Origin: Polynucleobacter sp. UB-Piko-W3
GTDB taxonomy: Bacteria > Pseudomonadota > Gammaproteobacteria > Burkholderiales > Burkholderiaceae
DNA: 64,000 nt
Reading direction: 5' to 3'
Assembly (NCBI RefSeq): GCF_018881635.1
Contig: NZ_JACVPY010000002.1
Span: 1,505,795 to 1,569,794, forward strand
A program made the translations under genes and the position numbers. Positions 30,229 through 40,406 of this stretch are shown here, in pieces (position 1 is the stretch's first letter; the number at the start of each line of letters is the position of its first letter). The notes under the pieces are model-generated. The model saw only the letters and a program-made list of their open reading frames with translations, did no database searches and was not told the origin of the DNA.

Positions 30229-31096
30229 GTCAATCTTGGTGCTGCGATCACCAGCAAAGCTCAATCTTTTTCTTCATATCATTGGACGCCGTACCGATGG
30301 CTATCACCTACTTCAATCTGTTTTTCAACTGATTGATTGGTGCGATACCGTCACTTTAAAAATCATTCCAGAAAATGAAGTACGCCGAATCAATCCAATA
30401 CCTGGTGTATCACCAGATCAAGATTTGGTTGTGCGTGCTGCAAAATTATTAAAAGATTTTTGCAAGTTTGAGGGCGGGGTTGAAATTAGTCTTCAAAAAG
30501 AAATTCCGATGGGCGCTGGATTAGGTGGCGGCTCTTCTGATGCAGCAAGTACCTTGATCGGACTTAATACGCTCTGGAATCTCGAATTAGACCAGGCAAC
30601 TTTAGCGAGCTTAGGCCTGCAACTGGGTGCAGATGTGCCTTTCTTTATCTATGGACAAAATGCTTTTGTAGAGGGAATAGGCGAAAAATTTCAAGGAATT
30701 GAGTTGGAAAAGCGTGATTTTTTGGTGATTTTTCCCCGGCAGGGAATCGCCACTGCAAGCATTTTTCAAGCCCCAGAATTGACCCGAGATCACGCTCAGA
30801 TTACAATTGATGGCTTTCTTGCGTCACCATGGTCCGATCTATCAAACGATTGTCAGGCTGTAGCGATGCGGATTTGCCCTGAAGTGAAGCAAGCTTTGGA
30901 TTGGATTAGCCGCGCAGTACCGGGCTCAAAGCCCCGTATGTCCGGTTCTGGAAGTAGCGTTTTTGCCGTCTTAGACCCTAAGACCGATCCCGCAAAACTA
31001 GAAAATCTTTTACAAACTCTTCCACAAGGGTGGGTAGGTCGGATTGTTGGGGGCTTAAATAAAAATCCCGCTTACAATTTGATTTCTTCAGAATGA
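30221..31096 (+). CDS. ispE: 4-diphosphocytidyl-2-C-methyl-D-erythritol kinase
   Basis: GHMP kinase of the non-mevalonate isoprenoid pathway. Motifs: SPAKLNLFLHIIGRRTDGYH at the N-terminus, the ATP loop PMGAGLGGGSSDAAS, and the C-terminal MSGSGSSVFAV. I choose the ATG at 30221 (291 residues), which overlaps the TPR-LolB stop by 8 bases; a TTG further upstream adds unrelated residues. tRNA-Gln and prs follow, the usual betaproteobacterial order. Confidence 0.95.
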   Translation: MSKSILVLRSPAKLNLFLHIIGRRTDGYHLLQSVFQLIDWCDTVTLKIIPENEVRRINPIPGVSPDQDLVVRAAKLLKDFCKFEGGVEISLQKEIPMGAGLGGGSSDAASTLIGLNTLWNLELDQATLASLGLQLGADVPFFIYGQNAFVEGIGEKFQGIELEKRDFLVIFPRQGIATASIFQAPELTRDHAQITIDGFLASPWSDLSNDCQAVAMRICPEVKQALDWISRAVPGSKPRMSGSGSSVFAVLDPKTDPAKLENLLQTLPQGWVGRIVGGLNKNPAYNLISSE

Positions 31097-31101
31097 GCTG
31101 T

Positions 31102-31178
31102 AGGGGAATCGCCAAGCTGGTTAAGGCACTGGATTTTGATTCCAGCATGCGAAGGTTCGAATCCTTCTTCCCCTGCCA
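31102..31178 (+). tRNA. tRNA-Gln (anticodon TTG)
   Basis: A complete cloverleaf of 77 bases including an encoded CCA. The acceptor stem AGGGGAA (31102-31108) pairs with TTCCCCT (31168-31174), and the discriminator is G. The anticodon stem CTGGA/TCCAG encloses TTTTGAT, with anticodon TTG at 31136-31138. The T arm is GAAGG-TTCGAAT-CCTTC. It sits between ispE and prs. Confidence 0.97.
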
Positions 31179-31232
31179 AATACTGTAGAAACGATAAAGA
31201 TAATCTTTTGACCCGACAAAGCCCTTGATCCT

Positions 31233-32201
31233 ATGACTACCCCGACCCACTCAGATTTACTGACCCTATTCACAGGTAATGCAAATCCCATTTTGGCAGA
31301 GGCTGTTGCCAAAGAGCTCAAACTCAATATGGGCAAAGCTTTCGTAGGTCGTTTCTCAGATGGCGAGATTCAAGTTGAGATTCAAGAAAACGTCCGCGGT
31401 AAAAATGTTGTCGTGATTCAATCTACCTGCGCTCCAACGAACGACAACTTAATGGAGCTCATGATCATGATTGATGCTCTTAAGCGTGCATCAGCTGGTC
31501 GTATTACCGCCGTGATTCCTTACTTTGGTTATGCCCGCCAAGACCGTCGCCCTCGCTCTGCCAGGGTTGCAATCTCCGCACGCATCATCGCCAATATGCT
31601 GCAGTCAGTTGCTGGTATTGAGCGCGTGCTCACCATGGATCTCCATGCCGATCAGATCCAAGGCTTCTTTGATATTCCGGTAGACAATATTTACGCCTCG
31701 CCAGTACTCTTGGCTGACCTAGAGGCGCAGAAGACGCAAAAAGATCTCATCATCGTTTCTCCAGATATTGGCGGTGTTGTTCGCGCTCGCGCAATGGCAA
31801 AACAACTCGGTACTGATTTAGCAATTATTGATAAACGTCGTCCTAAAGCAAACGTTTCTGAAGTAATGCATCTGATTGGTGAAGTCGAAGGTCGTCATTG
31901 CGTGATCATGGATGACATCATTGATACCGGTGGGACCCTCTGTAAAGCAGCTGAGGCGCTCAAAGAGCGTGGCGCTAAGGGTGTTACTGCCTACTGTACT
32001 CATGCAGTCCTATCGGGCGGTGCAGTCGCCCGTATAGCCGCCTCTGAACTCGATGAATTAGTTGTGACCGATACCATTCCATTGACTCCTGAGGCCATGA
32101 AAGTGACCAAAATTCGTCAATTGACAGTGGCCCCCCTCTTAGCCGAAACCCTTTCCCGCATTAGCAAGGGCGACTCAGTCATGTCGATGTTTGCCGAATA
32201 G
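31233..32201 (+). CDS. prs: Ribose-phosphate pyrophosphokinase
   Basis: Makes PRPP from ribose-5-phosphate and ATP for nucleotide, histidine and tryptophan synthesis. Typical motifs: [16 protein letters not shown], the catalytic loop [25 protein letters not shown], and the PRPP loop [12 protein letters not shown]. Length 322. It follows tRNA-Gln closely and is separated from rplY by 136 bases containing a likely promoter. Confidence 0.97.
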   Translation: MTTPTHSDLLTLFTGNANPILAEAVAKELKLNMGKAFVGRFSDGEIQVEIQENVRGKNVVVIQSTCAPTNDNLMELMIMIDALKRASAGRITAVIPYFGYARQDRRPRSARVAISARIIANMLQSVAGIERVLTMDLHADQIQGFFDIPVDNIYASPVLLADLEAQKTQKDLIIVSPDIGGVVRARAMAKQLGTDLAIIDKRRPKANVSEVMHLIGEVEGRHCVIMDDIIDTGGTLCKAAEALKERGAKGVTAYCTHAVLSGGAVARIAASELDELVVTDTIPLTPEAMKVTKIRQLTVAPLLAETLSRISKGDSVMSMFAE

Positions 32202-32275
32202 GCCAAAAATCCCTGTTTTACCTCGTTTTTTGGCAATTTTGAGGGGTTTGTAGGCAAAAACTCCCTTTCCCACGA

Positions 32276-32281
32276 TATAAT
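32276..32281 (+). promoter_or_regulatory. Putative -10 box upstream of rplY
   Basis: A perfect TATAAT lies 56 bases before the rplY ATG in the prs-rplY gap. No good -35 hexamer sits at 16-18 bases; TTGTAG is further away. This would let rplY be transcribed apart from prs. Confidence 0.45.
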
Positions 32282-32337
32282 CGAAGGCTTTTCTGTTTGG
32301 TCGCGAACGGAAATTAACCTTAACTAGGGAATTTAAT

Positions 32338-32991
32338 ATGAAAGTAGTAGCCTTTGAAAGAAGCGTACAGGGAACGGGTGCGAGCCGCCGTCTGCGCAAT
32401 TCCGGAAAAACTCCGGGAATCGTTTACGGTAGTAAAGATGCAGCCGCTGTTATCGAGTTAGACCACAACGCACTGTTTCATGCTCTCCGTAAAGAAGCAT
32501 TTCACTCATCCATTTTGGATTTGGAAATCGGCGGAAAAACACAAAAAGTGTTGTTACGTGATTACCAAATGCATCCATTTAAGCCATTGGTATTGCACAT
32601 TGACTTTCAGCGCGTATCTGCGACTGAGAAAGTTCATATGCGCGTTCCATTGCATTTCACTAACGCTGAGACTTCAGCTGCCGTGAAATTGCAAGGCGCT
32701 GTTGTTAGCCACATCCTCAATGATCTGGAAATTTCTTGCTTGCCAGCAGACTTACCAGGCTTCCTTGAAGTGGACTTGAGCAAAATTGAAGTAGGTCACT
32801 CTATTCATGCTAAAGACGTTGTATTGCCAAAAGGTGTTAGCTTGGTATTGCACATTGAGCAAGAGAACCCAGTGATTGCAAACGCACGTATTCCAACGGT
32901 CAAGGCTGCTGAGACTGAAGAAGCTGCTCCTGCCGCTGCTCCTGCCGCTGCTCCTGCCGCTGATGCTGCTAAGGACAAAGATAAGTCTTAA
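32338..32991 (+). CDS. rplY: 50S ribosomal protein L25, CTC-type long form
   Basis: Binds 5S rRNA. The N-terminal L25 domain (residues about 1-92, with [20 protein letters not shown]) is followed by the CTC beta domain (about 100-185) and an Ala/Pro-rich acidic tail ending DAAKDKDKS. The 217-residue length fits the general-stress CTC form. The tail is encoded by three perfect 12-base repeats (32923-32958). A strong terminator follows at 33019. Confidence 0.94.
   Translation: MKVVAFERSVQGTGASRRLRNSGKTPGIVYGSKDAAAVIELDHNALFHALRKEAFHSSILDLEIGGKTQKVLLRDYQMHPFKPLVLHIDFQRVSATEKVHMRVPLHFTNAETSAAVKLQGAVVSHILNDLEISCLPADLPGFLEVDLSKIEVGHSIHAKDVVLPKGVSLVLHIEQENPVIANARIPTVKAAETEEAAPAAAPAAAPAADAAKDKDKS
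32923..32958 (+). repeat. Three perfect 12-base tandem repeats in the rplY tail
   Basis: The unit GCTGCTCCTGCC occurs three times without change and starts a fourth partial copy, encoding Ala-Ala-Pro-Ala. The length is a multiple of three, so copy changes would keep the frame. Confidence 0.85.
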
Positions 32992-33018
32992 TTTGCTTAA
33001 GCTACACTGCTTGCATTC

Positions 33019-33049
33019 AGAAAGCCCGCGCAAGCGGGCTTTCTTTTTT
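33019..33049 (+). terminator. Rho-independent terminator after rplY
   Basis: An 11-bp perfect stem (AGAAAGCCCGC, loop GCAA) ends in a T-rich tract (TTTTTT). It lies 28 bases after the rplY stop and ahead of pth. Confidence 0.88.
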
Positions 33050-33089
33050 ACTTTTTGTAGAAAAGTCTTGAAGACTTTAAACTCCCACC

Positions 33090-33952
<863 letters not shown>

Positions 33953-33958
33953 CTAACC

Positions 33959-34471
<513 letters not shown>

Positions 34472-34492
34472 TTATCAGCTATAGGCAAGAGT

Positions 34493-35065
34493 TTAGCCTC
34501 TTCTACCCCGAAATAGACAGGCTTTTACCTGGCCTGCCTCTAAGTATTTTCCACAATGCCAGTCTGGGAGTAGGGCCTCTATCTCATCGCGAGCACGACT
34601 GGAGGGAAATTCAACATAAATGCCGCCCCCACTGGAATCATCACAAACTCGGCCAGCCTCAATCAGAGCTTGATCTAATAAGCCCTGGTCCTGAAATGGA
34701 GGGTCGATAAAAATTAAGTTGCTTGAGTGATTTACCTGTTGCTTGAGATATTCAAGACTATCTCTGTGCAAAATTTCTACCTTGCCACTAACGGGTGAAG
34801 ACTGTAGCAAAACATAATTACTCACTAAGCTTGTATGGGCTTTTTTATCTTTTTCTAATAGGACTACCAGCTCAGCGCCACGAGAGGCTGCCTCAAAACC
34901 CAGCGCACCAGTTCCGGCAAAGAGATCTAGACAATGCAATCCCGTTAGATCCTGACCAAGCCAATTAAAAAGGGTTTCTCTAATACGATCAGTGGTTGGA
35001 CGCAATCCAGGCAAATCTAAAACGGCTAGCAGGCGACTTCTCCAGACGCCACCGATGATGCGCAC
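34493..35065 (-). CDS. rsmD: 16S rRNA (guanine966-N2)-methyltransferase RsmD
   Basis: Methylates G966 of 16S rRNA. Motifs: RIIGGVWRSRLL at the N-terminus, TTDRIRETLFNWL, the SAM site DLFAGTGALGFEAASRG, and the catalytic FIDPPF. The start is GTG at 35065 (190 residues); no ATG is available near by, and the frame stays open upstream for a few codons. Confidence 0.93.
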   Translation of the reverse strand: MRIIGGVWRSRLLAVLDLPGLRPTTDRIRETLFNWLGQDLTGLHCLDLFAGTGALGFEAASRGAELVVLLEKDKKAHTSLVSNYVLLQSSPVSGKVEILHRDSLEYLKQQVNHSSNLIFIDPPFQDQGLLDQALIEAGRVCDDSSGGGIYVEFPSSRARDEIEALLPDWHCGKYLEAGQVKACLFRGRRG

Positions 35066-35102
35066 TTTCTTGGGCGGCTCTGCCTTTAAAGTCTTTGCGG
35101 AC

Positions 35103-36440
35103 TTATTTATTTTTTGCCCCTAACACCACAATCCTCATTCGATCCATAGCTAGATATTTTTGGAAAGCGCCGCGCACTTGCTCTAAAGTCACTGACTCTA
35201 CTTGCTTAGTCCAAACGTCCATCGTATCGAGCGGTAAATCGTTCCATGCGATTGATGACACGTTATCTAATAATTTTCGATTGTTATCAATCCTCAATGG
35301 ATAACCATTGACCAAGTTAGATTTAGCAGCAATCAATTCGGATGTTGTTGGGCCATCGGCAATAAATTTTGCAATGGTTGAACTCATGACCTCTAGTGCC
35401 ATAGTAGCCTGATCATTCTTAGTCTGAAGGCCAGCCCGGAAAATACCAGTATCTTTGCCTGGAACAAAGTAACTAGAGACGCTGTAGGCAAGCCCACGCT
35501 TTTCACGTACCTCTGACATTAAACGAGATACAAAGCCACCACCGCCTAATATGTAATTACCAACTAAAAGAGGAAAGTAATCCGGATTGCTTCGAGTTAC
35601 CGCCGTCATACCCATGGCGATATGTGCTTGTTGGGAATCAAATGGAATCTGAATTTCACGCTGCGCTAAAGGCTCTACTGGAGAACGTTGCAACTCTGGC
35701 AGCTTAGCAATAGGATTTCCTGACTGAGGAATCTTTTGTAGTAGGGTCTGCACGATTTCATTAGCTTGGGCTCGGTCAACATCACCAACAATGCTGACAA
35801 TCATGCGATCACTACGATAAAACTGCTGATGAAACTGTGTCAGATCTTTTGCGCTTACTGCACCTACTGATTTAACAGTTGGATTATTCCCAAGCGGGTA
35901 ATCACCATAAATAGATTTTGCAAAACGGCGCTCTAGTACAAACTCTGGCTTTGTTTCAGCCTCAAGCAAATTGGTAATCGTCCTTTGCTTTTCGCGCTCA
36001 ACTATTTTTGTTTCGTAAGTAGGTGAACTTAACATTGCTGCAGCTAATTTCACTGCTCGATCTCGCAAATCTTTTCTGCTTAAGCTGCGGATGCGCAAAA
36101 TGGCACGTTCGCCGCCAACAGATAAACCAATATTGGCACCTAAATCTGCGATCTCATCGGCAATCTGAGCCTCACTCAGAATGCCTTGATCACCTCTCAC
36201 CCCATAATTCATGAGGCCTGCTGCCATATCAGCTAGACCACTCTTGCCAGATGGGTCAAAGCGATCGCCAGCATCAATACTGACTTCAATATCAACCATG
36301 GGCAGCGCTTTAGTTTGAACTAAAAATCCCTTGCTACCTTTGAAGGTATCCAGTTTCTCAATCGGCAAAATAGCATGAGCGGTAACAAAATAGCCAAATG
36401 TAAGCAGGCAAATCAAAATACTTTTTTGGAGAGCATTCAT
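35103..36440 (-). CDS. M16 family peptidase-like protein lacking the zinc motif
   Basis: A 445-residue periplasmic protein (signal peptide about residues 1-22, ending AHA) with the two-domain pitrilysin fold. At the place of HxxEH it reads SGLADMAAGLMNYG, so the zinc ligands are absent; the C-terminal RG-type motif REKRGLAYSVSSYF is kept. It likely forms a heterodimer with the active partner encoded just upstream, whose stop overlaps its ATG as TAATG. Confidence 0.88.
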   Translation of the reverse strand: MNALQKSILICLLTFGYFVTAHAILPIEKLDTFKGSKGFLVQTKALPMVDIEVSIDAGDRFDPSGKSGLADMAAGLMNYGVRGDQGILSEAQIADEIADLGANIGLSVGGERAILRIRSLSRKDLRDRAVKLAAAMLSSPTYETKIVEREKQRTITNLLEAETKPEFVLERRFAKSIYGDYPLGNNPTVKSVGAVSAKDLTQFHQQFYRSDRMIVSIVGDVDRAQANEIVQTLLQKIPQSGNPIAKLPELQRSPVEPLAQREIQIPFDSQQAHIAMGMTAVTRSNPDYFPLLVGNYILGGGGFVSRLMSEVREKRGLAYSVSSYFVPGKDTGIFRAGLQTKNDQATMALEVMSSTIAKFIADGPTTSELIAAKSNLVNGYPLRIDNNRKLLDNVSSIAWNDLPLDTMDVWTKQVESVTLEQVRGAFQKYLAMDRMRIVVLGAKNK

Positions 36441-37807
36441 TATTTACCCTCCTTACTAACTACAGATTTGCGGGCCTGAGGCTCTAACACGGCAATCGTT
36501 AAGCCTGGATCCACCAAATATTTTTGAGCAACCGCTTGGACCTGTTCAGGCGTAATCGTTTGCATTTTTTCTAGCATATAGTCGATATCTTTCCAAGAAA
36601 ATCCCGCCATCTCGGTAGTACCAATTTCCATTGCTTGGCCGAAAATAGAATCACGCTTATAAATTTGATCAGACAGAATGCGCACCTTGATACGCTTGAG
36701 TTCAGACCCTAAGATTCCTTTTTGCTTTAACTCATCTAAGGCTTTACGAATACTGGCTTGGGCTTGAGCAACAGTTTTCCCCTTCGCCATAGAGACGCTG
36801 ATCAAAAATAACTCTGGTCCGCGAGAGATCATGTCATAAGCAACGCCAACATCATTGACTACTTTTTCCTGTTTAACCAGAACTCTATTGAGACGGGCGT
36901 TGTCATAGCCATCAAGTACAGCAGTCAGAAGTTCTAGCGCATACGGCTCAGGATCATCCAGCTTGCCAGGTTCCAAGCGCGGCACTTTCCAAGCCATGGC
37001 CAACTGAGCACTATCGGCTACAGCCCTCACCTGAACTTGCTTAATTCCTTTTTGGGGTGGCTCAATTTGCGGCTTACGTTCTGGTAATTCTTTTCTCGCA
37101 ATGACGCCGTAATACTTTTCAACTGCCTTCAGAATTTGCTTGGGGTCGACATCACCACTAATAACTACAGTTGCATTATTTGGCGCATACCAGCTGCGAT
37201 ACCAATCACGTGCATCAGCAGGCTTCATATTTTGTAAATCATTCATCCAGCCTATTACTGGATGACGATAAGGCGAAGTCATATAAGCTGTTGCCATGAG
37301 TGATTCGTTTAAAAGGCTACTAGGATTATCTTCAGTCCGCAAGCGACGCTCTTCCATGACCACCTGAATCTCTTTTAAGAATTCTGCATCATCAAAATTG
37401 AGATTCGACATACGATCTGCCTCAAGTTTGATCACTTCATCTAGCTTCGATTTTTCAACCTGCTGAAAGTAGGCAGTGTAATCACGGGAAGTAAATGCGT
37501 TCTCGCGTCCACCAACAGCGGCGACTAATCGCGAGAACTCTCCAGACTTCACTTGATGGGTACCTTTAAACATCATGTGTTCGAGAACGTGAGCAACGCC
37601 AGTGCGGCCGTTTACCTCATCTATCGAGCCTGCGCGATACCAAACCATATGAGCAACAGTAGGTGCGCGATGATCCTCTCGAACAATCAGCTTTAAACCA
37701 TTACTGAGCATAAATTCATGAGTATCGGCAGAATTGCTACTAGCAGCCCAAGATAATGGGATACAGAGTAAGAATAAAAAGCAAATTCGGAGTAAATTGG
37801 AATGCAT
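36440..37807 (-). CDS. M16 family zinc peptidase (active subunit)
   Basis: A 455-residue protein with a signal peptide (about residues 1-21) and the inverted zinc motif HVLEHMMFKG (HxxEH), followed by the distal Glu region. DNATVVISGDVDP-like patterns (NNATVVISGDVDPKQI) mark the end of the first domain. It resembles PqqL/processing peptidases; the substrate is unknown. It is coupled to the inactive partner downstream and divergent from ftsY across 62 bases. Confidence 0.9.
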   Translation of the reverse strand: MHSNLLRICFLFLLCIPLSWAASSNSADTHEFMLSNGLKLIVREDHRAPTVAHMVWYRAGSIDEVNGRTGVAHVLEHMMFKGTHQVKSGEFSRLVAAVGGRENAFTSRDYTAYFQQVEKSKLDEVIKLEADRMSNLNFDDAEFLKEIQVVMEERRLRTEDNPSSLLNESLMATAYMTSPYRHPVIGWMNDLQNMKPADARDWYRSWYAPNNATVVISGDVDPKQILKAVEKYYGVIARKELPERKPQIEPPQKGIKQVQVRAVADSAQLAMAWKVPRLEPGKLDDPEPYALELLTAVLDGYDNARLNRVLVKQEKVVNDVGVAYDMISRGPELFLISVSMAKGKTVAQAQASIRKALDELKQKGILGSELKRIKVRILSDQIYKRDSIFGQAMEIGTTEMAGFSWKDIDYMLEKMQTITPEQVQAVAQKYLVDPGLTIAVLEPQARKSVVSKEGK

Positions 37808-37869
37808 GTACTAAATCACCATATCCCAAAAATTAAATTGATAAGATGCAAGGTTAAATTGTATCGATT

Positions 37870-38760
37870 ATGTTCGGCTTACGTAAAAACCTCGGATCCC
37901 TTTTTAAATCAAGCAAATTAGATGAGGCTTGGTTTGATACTTTGGAAGAGTCACTGATTCAAAGTGATGTGGGTCTACCTACGACTGAGCAATTGATTCT
38001 TAAGCTTCGTAAGGCGGCTAAATTAGAAAAAGCTTCCAGTCCAGAAGCGCTTCAAACGCTTCTGATTGAAGAAGTCAGCACTCTTTTACAGACCTTAGAA
38101 CCCTCAGCAAATCCACTCTTTGATTCTAGTAAATCCAACACCCCAGAAGTATGGTTGGTAGTAGGGGTAAATGGGGCCGGTAAGACAACGACGATTGGCA
38201 AGCTTTGCAGACTCTTTCAGTCCCAAGGTAAATCTGTTCTCTTAGCCGCAGGAGATACCTTTAGGGCTGCCGCACGAAATCAATTGCAAGAATGGGGGGG
38301 TCGTAATCAAGTAGAGGTGATTAGCCAAGAAGGTGGTGATGCTGCTGCAGTTGCTCATGATGCCGTCCATTCAGCCATCTCGCGTAAAAGCAATATCTTG
38401 ATCATTGATACTGCAGGACGACTGGCTACTCAGGATCACCTGATGGAAGAACTGAAGAAGGTGAAAAGGGTCATCAGCAAAGTATTACCTGGGGCACCTC
38501 ACCACACTTTGCTGGTGCTTGATGGTAATACTGGTCAAAATGGTTTAAGCCAAGTGAAGGCTTTTCATGCAGCCTTAGGTCTTACCGGAATCATCGTTAC
38601 TAAGCTAGATGGCACTGCTAAGGGCGGTGTTATCTGCGCCCTGGCACACACCCTCCAAGATGGGTCAAAACCAGCCGTATTAGCCCTTGGCAAAGGCGAG
38701 GGTATCGATGATTTAGCCCCATTCACAGCCAGGCAATATTCATCCGAATTATTCAATTAA
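37870..38760 (+). CDS. ftsY: Signal recognition particle receptor FtsY, short form
   Basis: GTPase that docks SRP-ribosome complexes at the membrane. The NG domain is complete: G1 GVNGAGKTTTIGKL, DTFRAAARNQLQEW, DTAGRLATQ, TKLDGTAKGG and the closing LGKGEGIDDLAPF. At 296 residues it lacks the long acidic A domain of E. coli FtsY; the protein begins MFGLRKNLGSLFKSSK, a probable membrane-binding amphipathic helix. rpoH follows after 92 bases. Confidence 0.95.
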   Translation: MFGLRKNLGSLFKSSKLDEAWFDTLEESLIQSDVGLPTTEQLILKLRKAAKLEKASSPEALQTLLIEEVSTLLQTLEPSANPLFDSSKSNTPEVWLVVGVNGAGKTTTIGKLCRLFQSQGKSVLLAAGDTFRAAARNQLQEWGGRNQVEVISQEGGDAAAVAHDAVHSAISRKSNILIIDTAGRLATQDHLMEELKKVKRVISKVLPGAPHHTLLVLDGNTGQNGLSQVKAFHAALGLTGIIVTKLDGTAKGGVICALAHTLQDGSKPAVLALGKGEGIDDLAPFTARQYSSELFN

Positions 38761-38788
38761 ATCAATATCTTACGGAATCTTTAAACCA

Positions 38789-38815
38789 TTAGCACTCTCT
38801 TGACAGGAGTGCTAA
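38789..38815 (+). promoter_or_regulatory. Perfect CIRCE element (HrcA operator) before rpoH
   Basis: TTAGCACTC (38789-38797), a 9-base spacer TCTTGACAG, and GAGTGCTAA (38807-38815) match the CIRCE consensus without mismatch. The spacer contains TTGACA (38800-38805), a consensus -35 hexamer, so HrcA bound here would block RNA polymerase. The -10 downstream is weak (around 38823-38830). The rpoH ATG is 37 bases beyond the element. Confidence 0.9.
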
Positions 38816-38852
38816 AATGGAGGTTCATTAACACCTCACATTTACAACAAAA

Positions 38853-39782
38853 ATGGTTCTAAAGAAATCTGACAATTCAAATATGCAAAGACTGCCCATC
38901 GCGCAGACTGCATCTGCGTCTGCATTTCCGATGCTGCCATCCTTAGGGGTTGGTACTCTTGATTCCTATATTGCGTACGTGAATCGCGTACCAATGCTAA
39001 GTGCTGCTGAAGAGTTGCATCTTGCGCAGGAATTTCGTCGCGCTGAAAATGTCGATGCCGCTAAAACTTTAGTGCTATCCCATTTACGCCTGGTAGTTTC
39101 TGTTGCTCGTCAGTATCTTGGCTATGGTATTCCGCATGCTGACTTGATTCAAGAAGGCAATATTGGCCTGATGAAAGCGGTCAAACGCTATGACCCAAAC
39201 AATGGTGCACGTTTAGTGTCTTATGCAATCCATTGGATCAAAGCTGAGATTCATGAGTACATTCTGAAGAATTGGCGCTTAGTCAAAATGGCGACGACTA
39301 AAGCACAGCGTAAGTTGTTCTTCAACTTACGCAGCAATAAGCCTACTTTGAGCGCCCTCACTCCCGGTGAAATCGATGCTTTAGCTAAAGCACTTGATGT
39401 CAAAGGTTCTGATGTTAAAGAAATGGAAATGCGGCTTGCTGGTGGTGATATTGCGCTTGAGGGTGATGACACTAATGAAGATACAGCCTATGCACCGATT
39501 CAATGGCTTGCTGATAACAGCCAAGAACCCACAGAACGCATTGCTAGCAATGAGACTGATGCGCTTCAAGGTCCTAAGCTTGATCAAGCCTTGATGGCCT
39601 TAGATGAGCGTAGCCGCAATATTGTTCAGTCACGCTGGCTAGCAATGGACGCTGATGGTAAAGGTACAAAAACCTTGCACGACCTTGCAGATGAATACGG
39701 CATCTCAGCTGAACGCGTCCGTCAAATTGAGACAGCAGCTCTCAAGAAGATGCGCGGTATGCTGCAATCTGAGTCAGCTTAA
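38853..39782 (+). CDS. rpoH: Heat-shock sigma factor RpoH (sigma-32)
   Basis: Directs RNA polymerase to heat-shock promoters. Region 2 includes HADLIQEGNIGLMKAVKRYD, the RpoH box is QRKLFFNLR, and region 4.2 ends ERVRQIETAALKKMRGML. Length 309 with the ATG at 38853; an internal ATG at 38883 is also possible. Normally RpoH is controlled by chaperone binding and mRNA structure; here a CIRCE element adds likely HrcA repression. Confidence 0.96.
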   Translation: MVLKKSDNSNMQRLPIAQTASASAFPMLPSLGVGTLDSYIAYVNRVPMLSAAEELHLAQEFRRAENVDAAKTLVLSHLRLVVSVARQYLGYGIPHADLIQEGNIGLMKAVKRYDPNNGARLVSYAIHWIKAEIHEYILKNWRLVKMATTKAQRKLFFNLRSNKPTLSALTPGEIDALAKALDVKGSDVKEMEMRLAGGDIALEGDDTNEDTAYAPIQWLADNSQEPTERIASNETDALQGPKLDQALMALDERSRNIVQSRWLAMDADGKGTKTLHDLADEYGISAERVRQIETAALKKMRGMLQSESA

Positions 39783-39814
39783 GTAACTTAAGCTACTCTA
39801 GCCCTCACACCCTC

Positions 39815-40405
39815 TTACTTTAAGAGCTCTTTCAAGTCATGCGCCAAGGCCTCAGGGCCTTGAGCATGCTTAATATATAAACGCAATCGACCCTCTGGAT
39901 CAAATGCATAACTACCTGCTGAGTGATCTATCGTATAAGACCCGGGGCTGACGCCTGGCATCTTCTTGTAATAAATCTTGAAGTCTTTGGCGACCTTCTC
40001 TAAGGCAACATCATCTTCAGAGCGAAGCCCTAAGAAGCGTGGATCAAATGCAGGGACATACTGCTTCAAAATCGCAGCAGTGTCTCGCTGGGGATCAACA
40101 GTCACAAAAAGTACCTGTACCTTATCTGACTGAGGTCCCAAGATAGTCATTACTTGTTGCATCTCAGTCAAAGTGGTTGGACAAACATCAGGGCACTGTG
40201 TATAACCAAAGAACATCACCACTACTTTGCCCTTAAAGTCCGCCAGCGTTCTCACCTTACCATCTGGATCTACCAAACTAAAGTCTTTACCAAAGGCTGT
40301 ACTACCAGTGATATCAATATTCTTAAACTCCGGCTTTGGACTACAAGCCGTCAAAATCAACAATAAAGTAGCAATACAACAAGTACGTAAAAGGGAAATA
40401 TTCAT
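39815..40405 (-). CDS. SCO1/SenC family copper chaperone (lipoprotein)
   Basis: Thioredoxin-fold copper carrier that helps load the CuA site of cytochrome oxidase. The lipobox LILTAC places the lipidated cysteine at C21. The metal motif CPDVC (C71, C75) and a distal His (H161 in IDHSAG) are complete. Length 196. It ends the oxidase cluster, one base after ctaB. Confidence 0.93.
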   Translation of the reverse strand: MNISLLRTCCIATLLLILTACSPKPEFKNIDITGSTAFGKDFSLVDPDGKVRTLADFKGKVVVMFFGYTQCPDVCPTTLTEMQQVMTILGPQSDKVQVLFVTVDPQRDTAAILKQYVPAFDPRFLGLRSEDDVALEKVAKDFKIYYKKMPGVSPGSYTIDHSAGSYAFDPEGRLRLYIKHAQGPEALAHDLKELLK

Positions 40406-40406
40406 C

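Noticed and set aside
32203..32234. Hairpin GCCAAAAA...TTTTTGGC after prs as a terminator
   Set aside because: The stem is mostly A-T pairs with a long loop and is not convincing.
39776..39795. Near-palindrome AGCTTAAGTAACTTAAGCT at the rpoH stop as a terminator
   Set aside because: The stem is AT-rich, includes the stop codon and has no T-tract.
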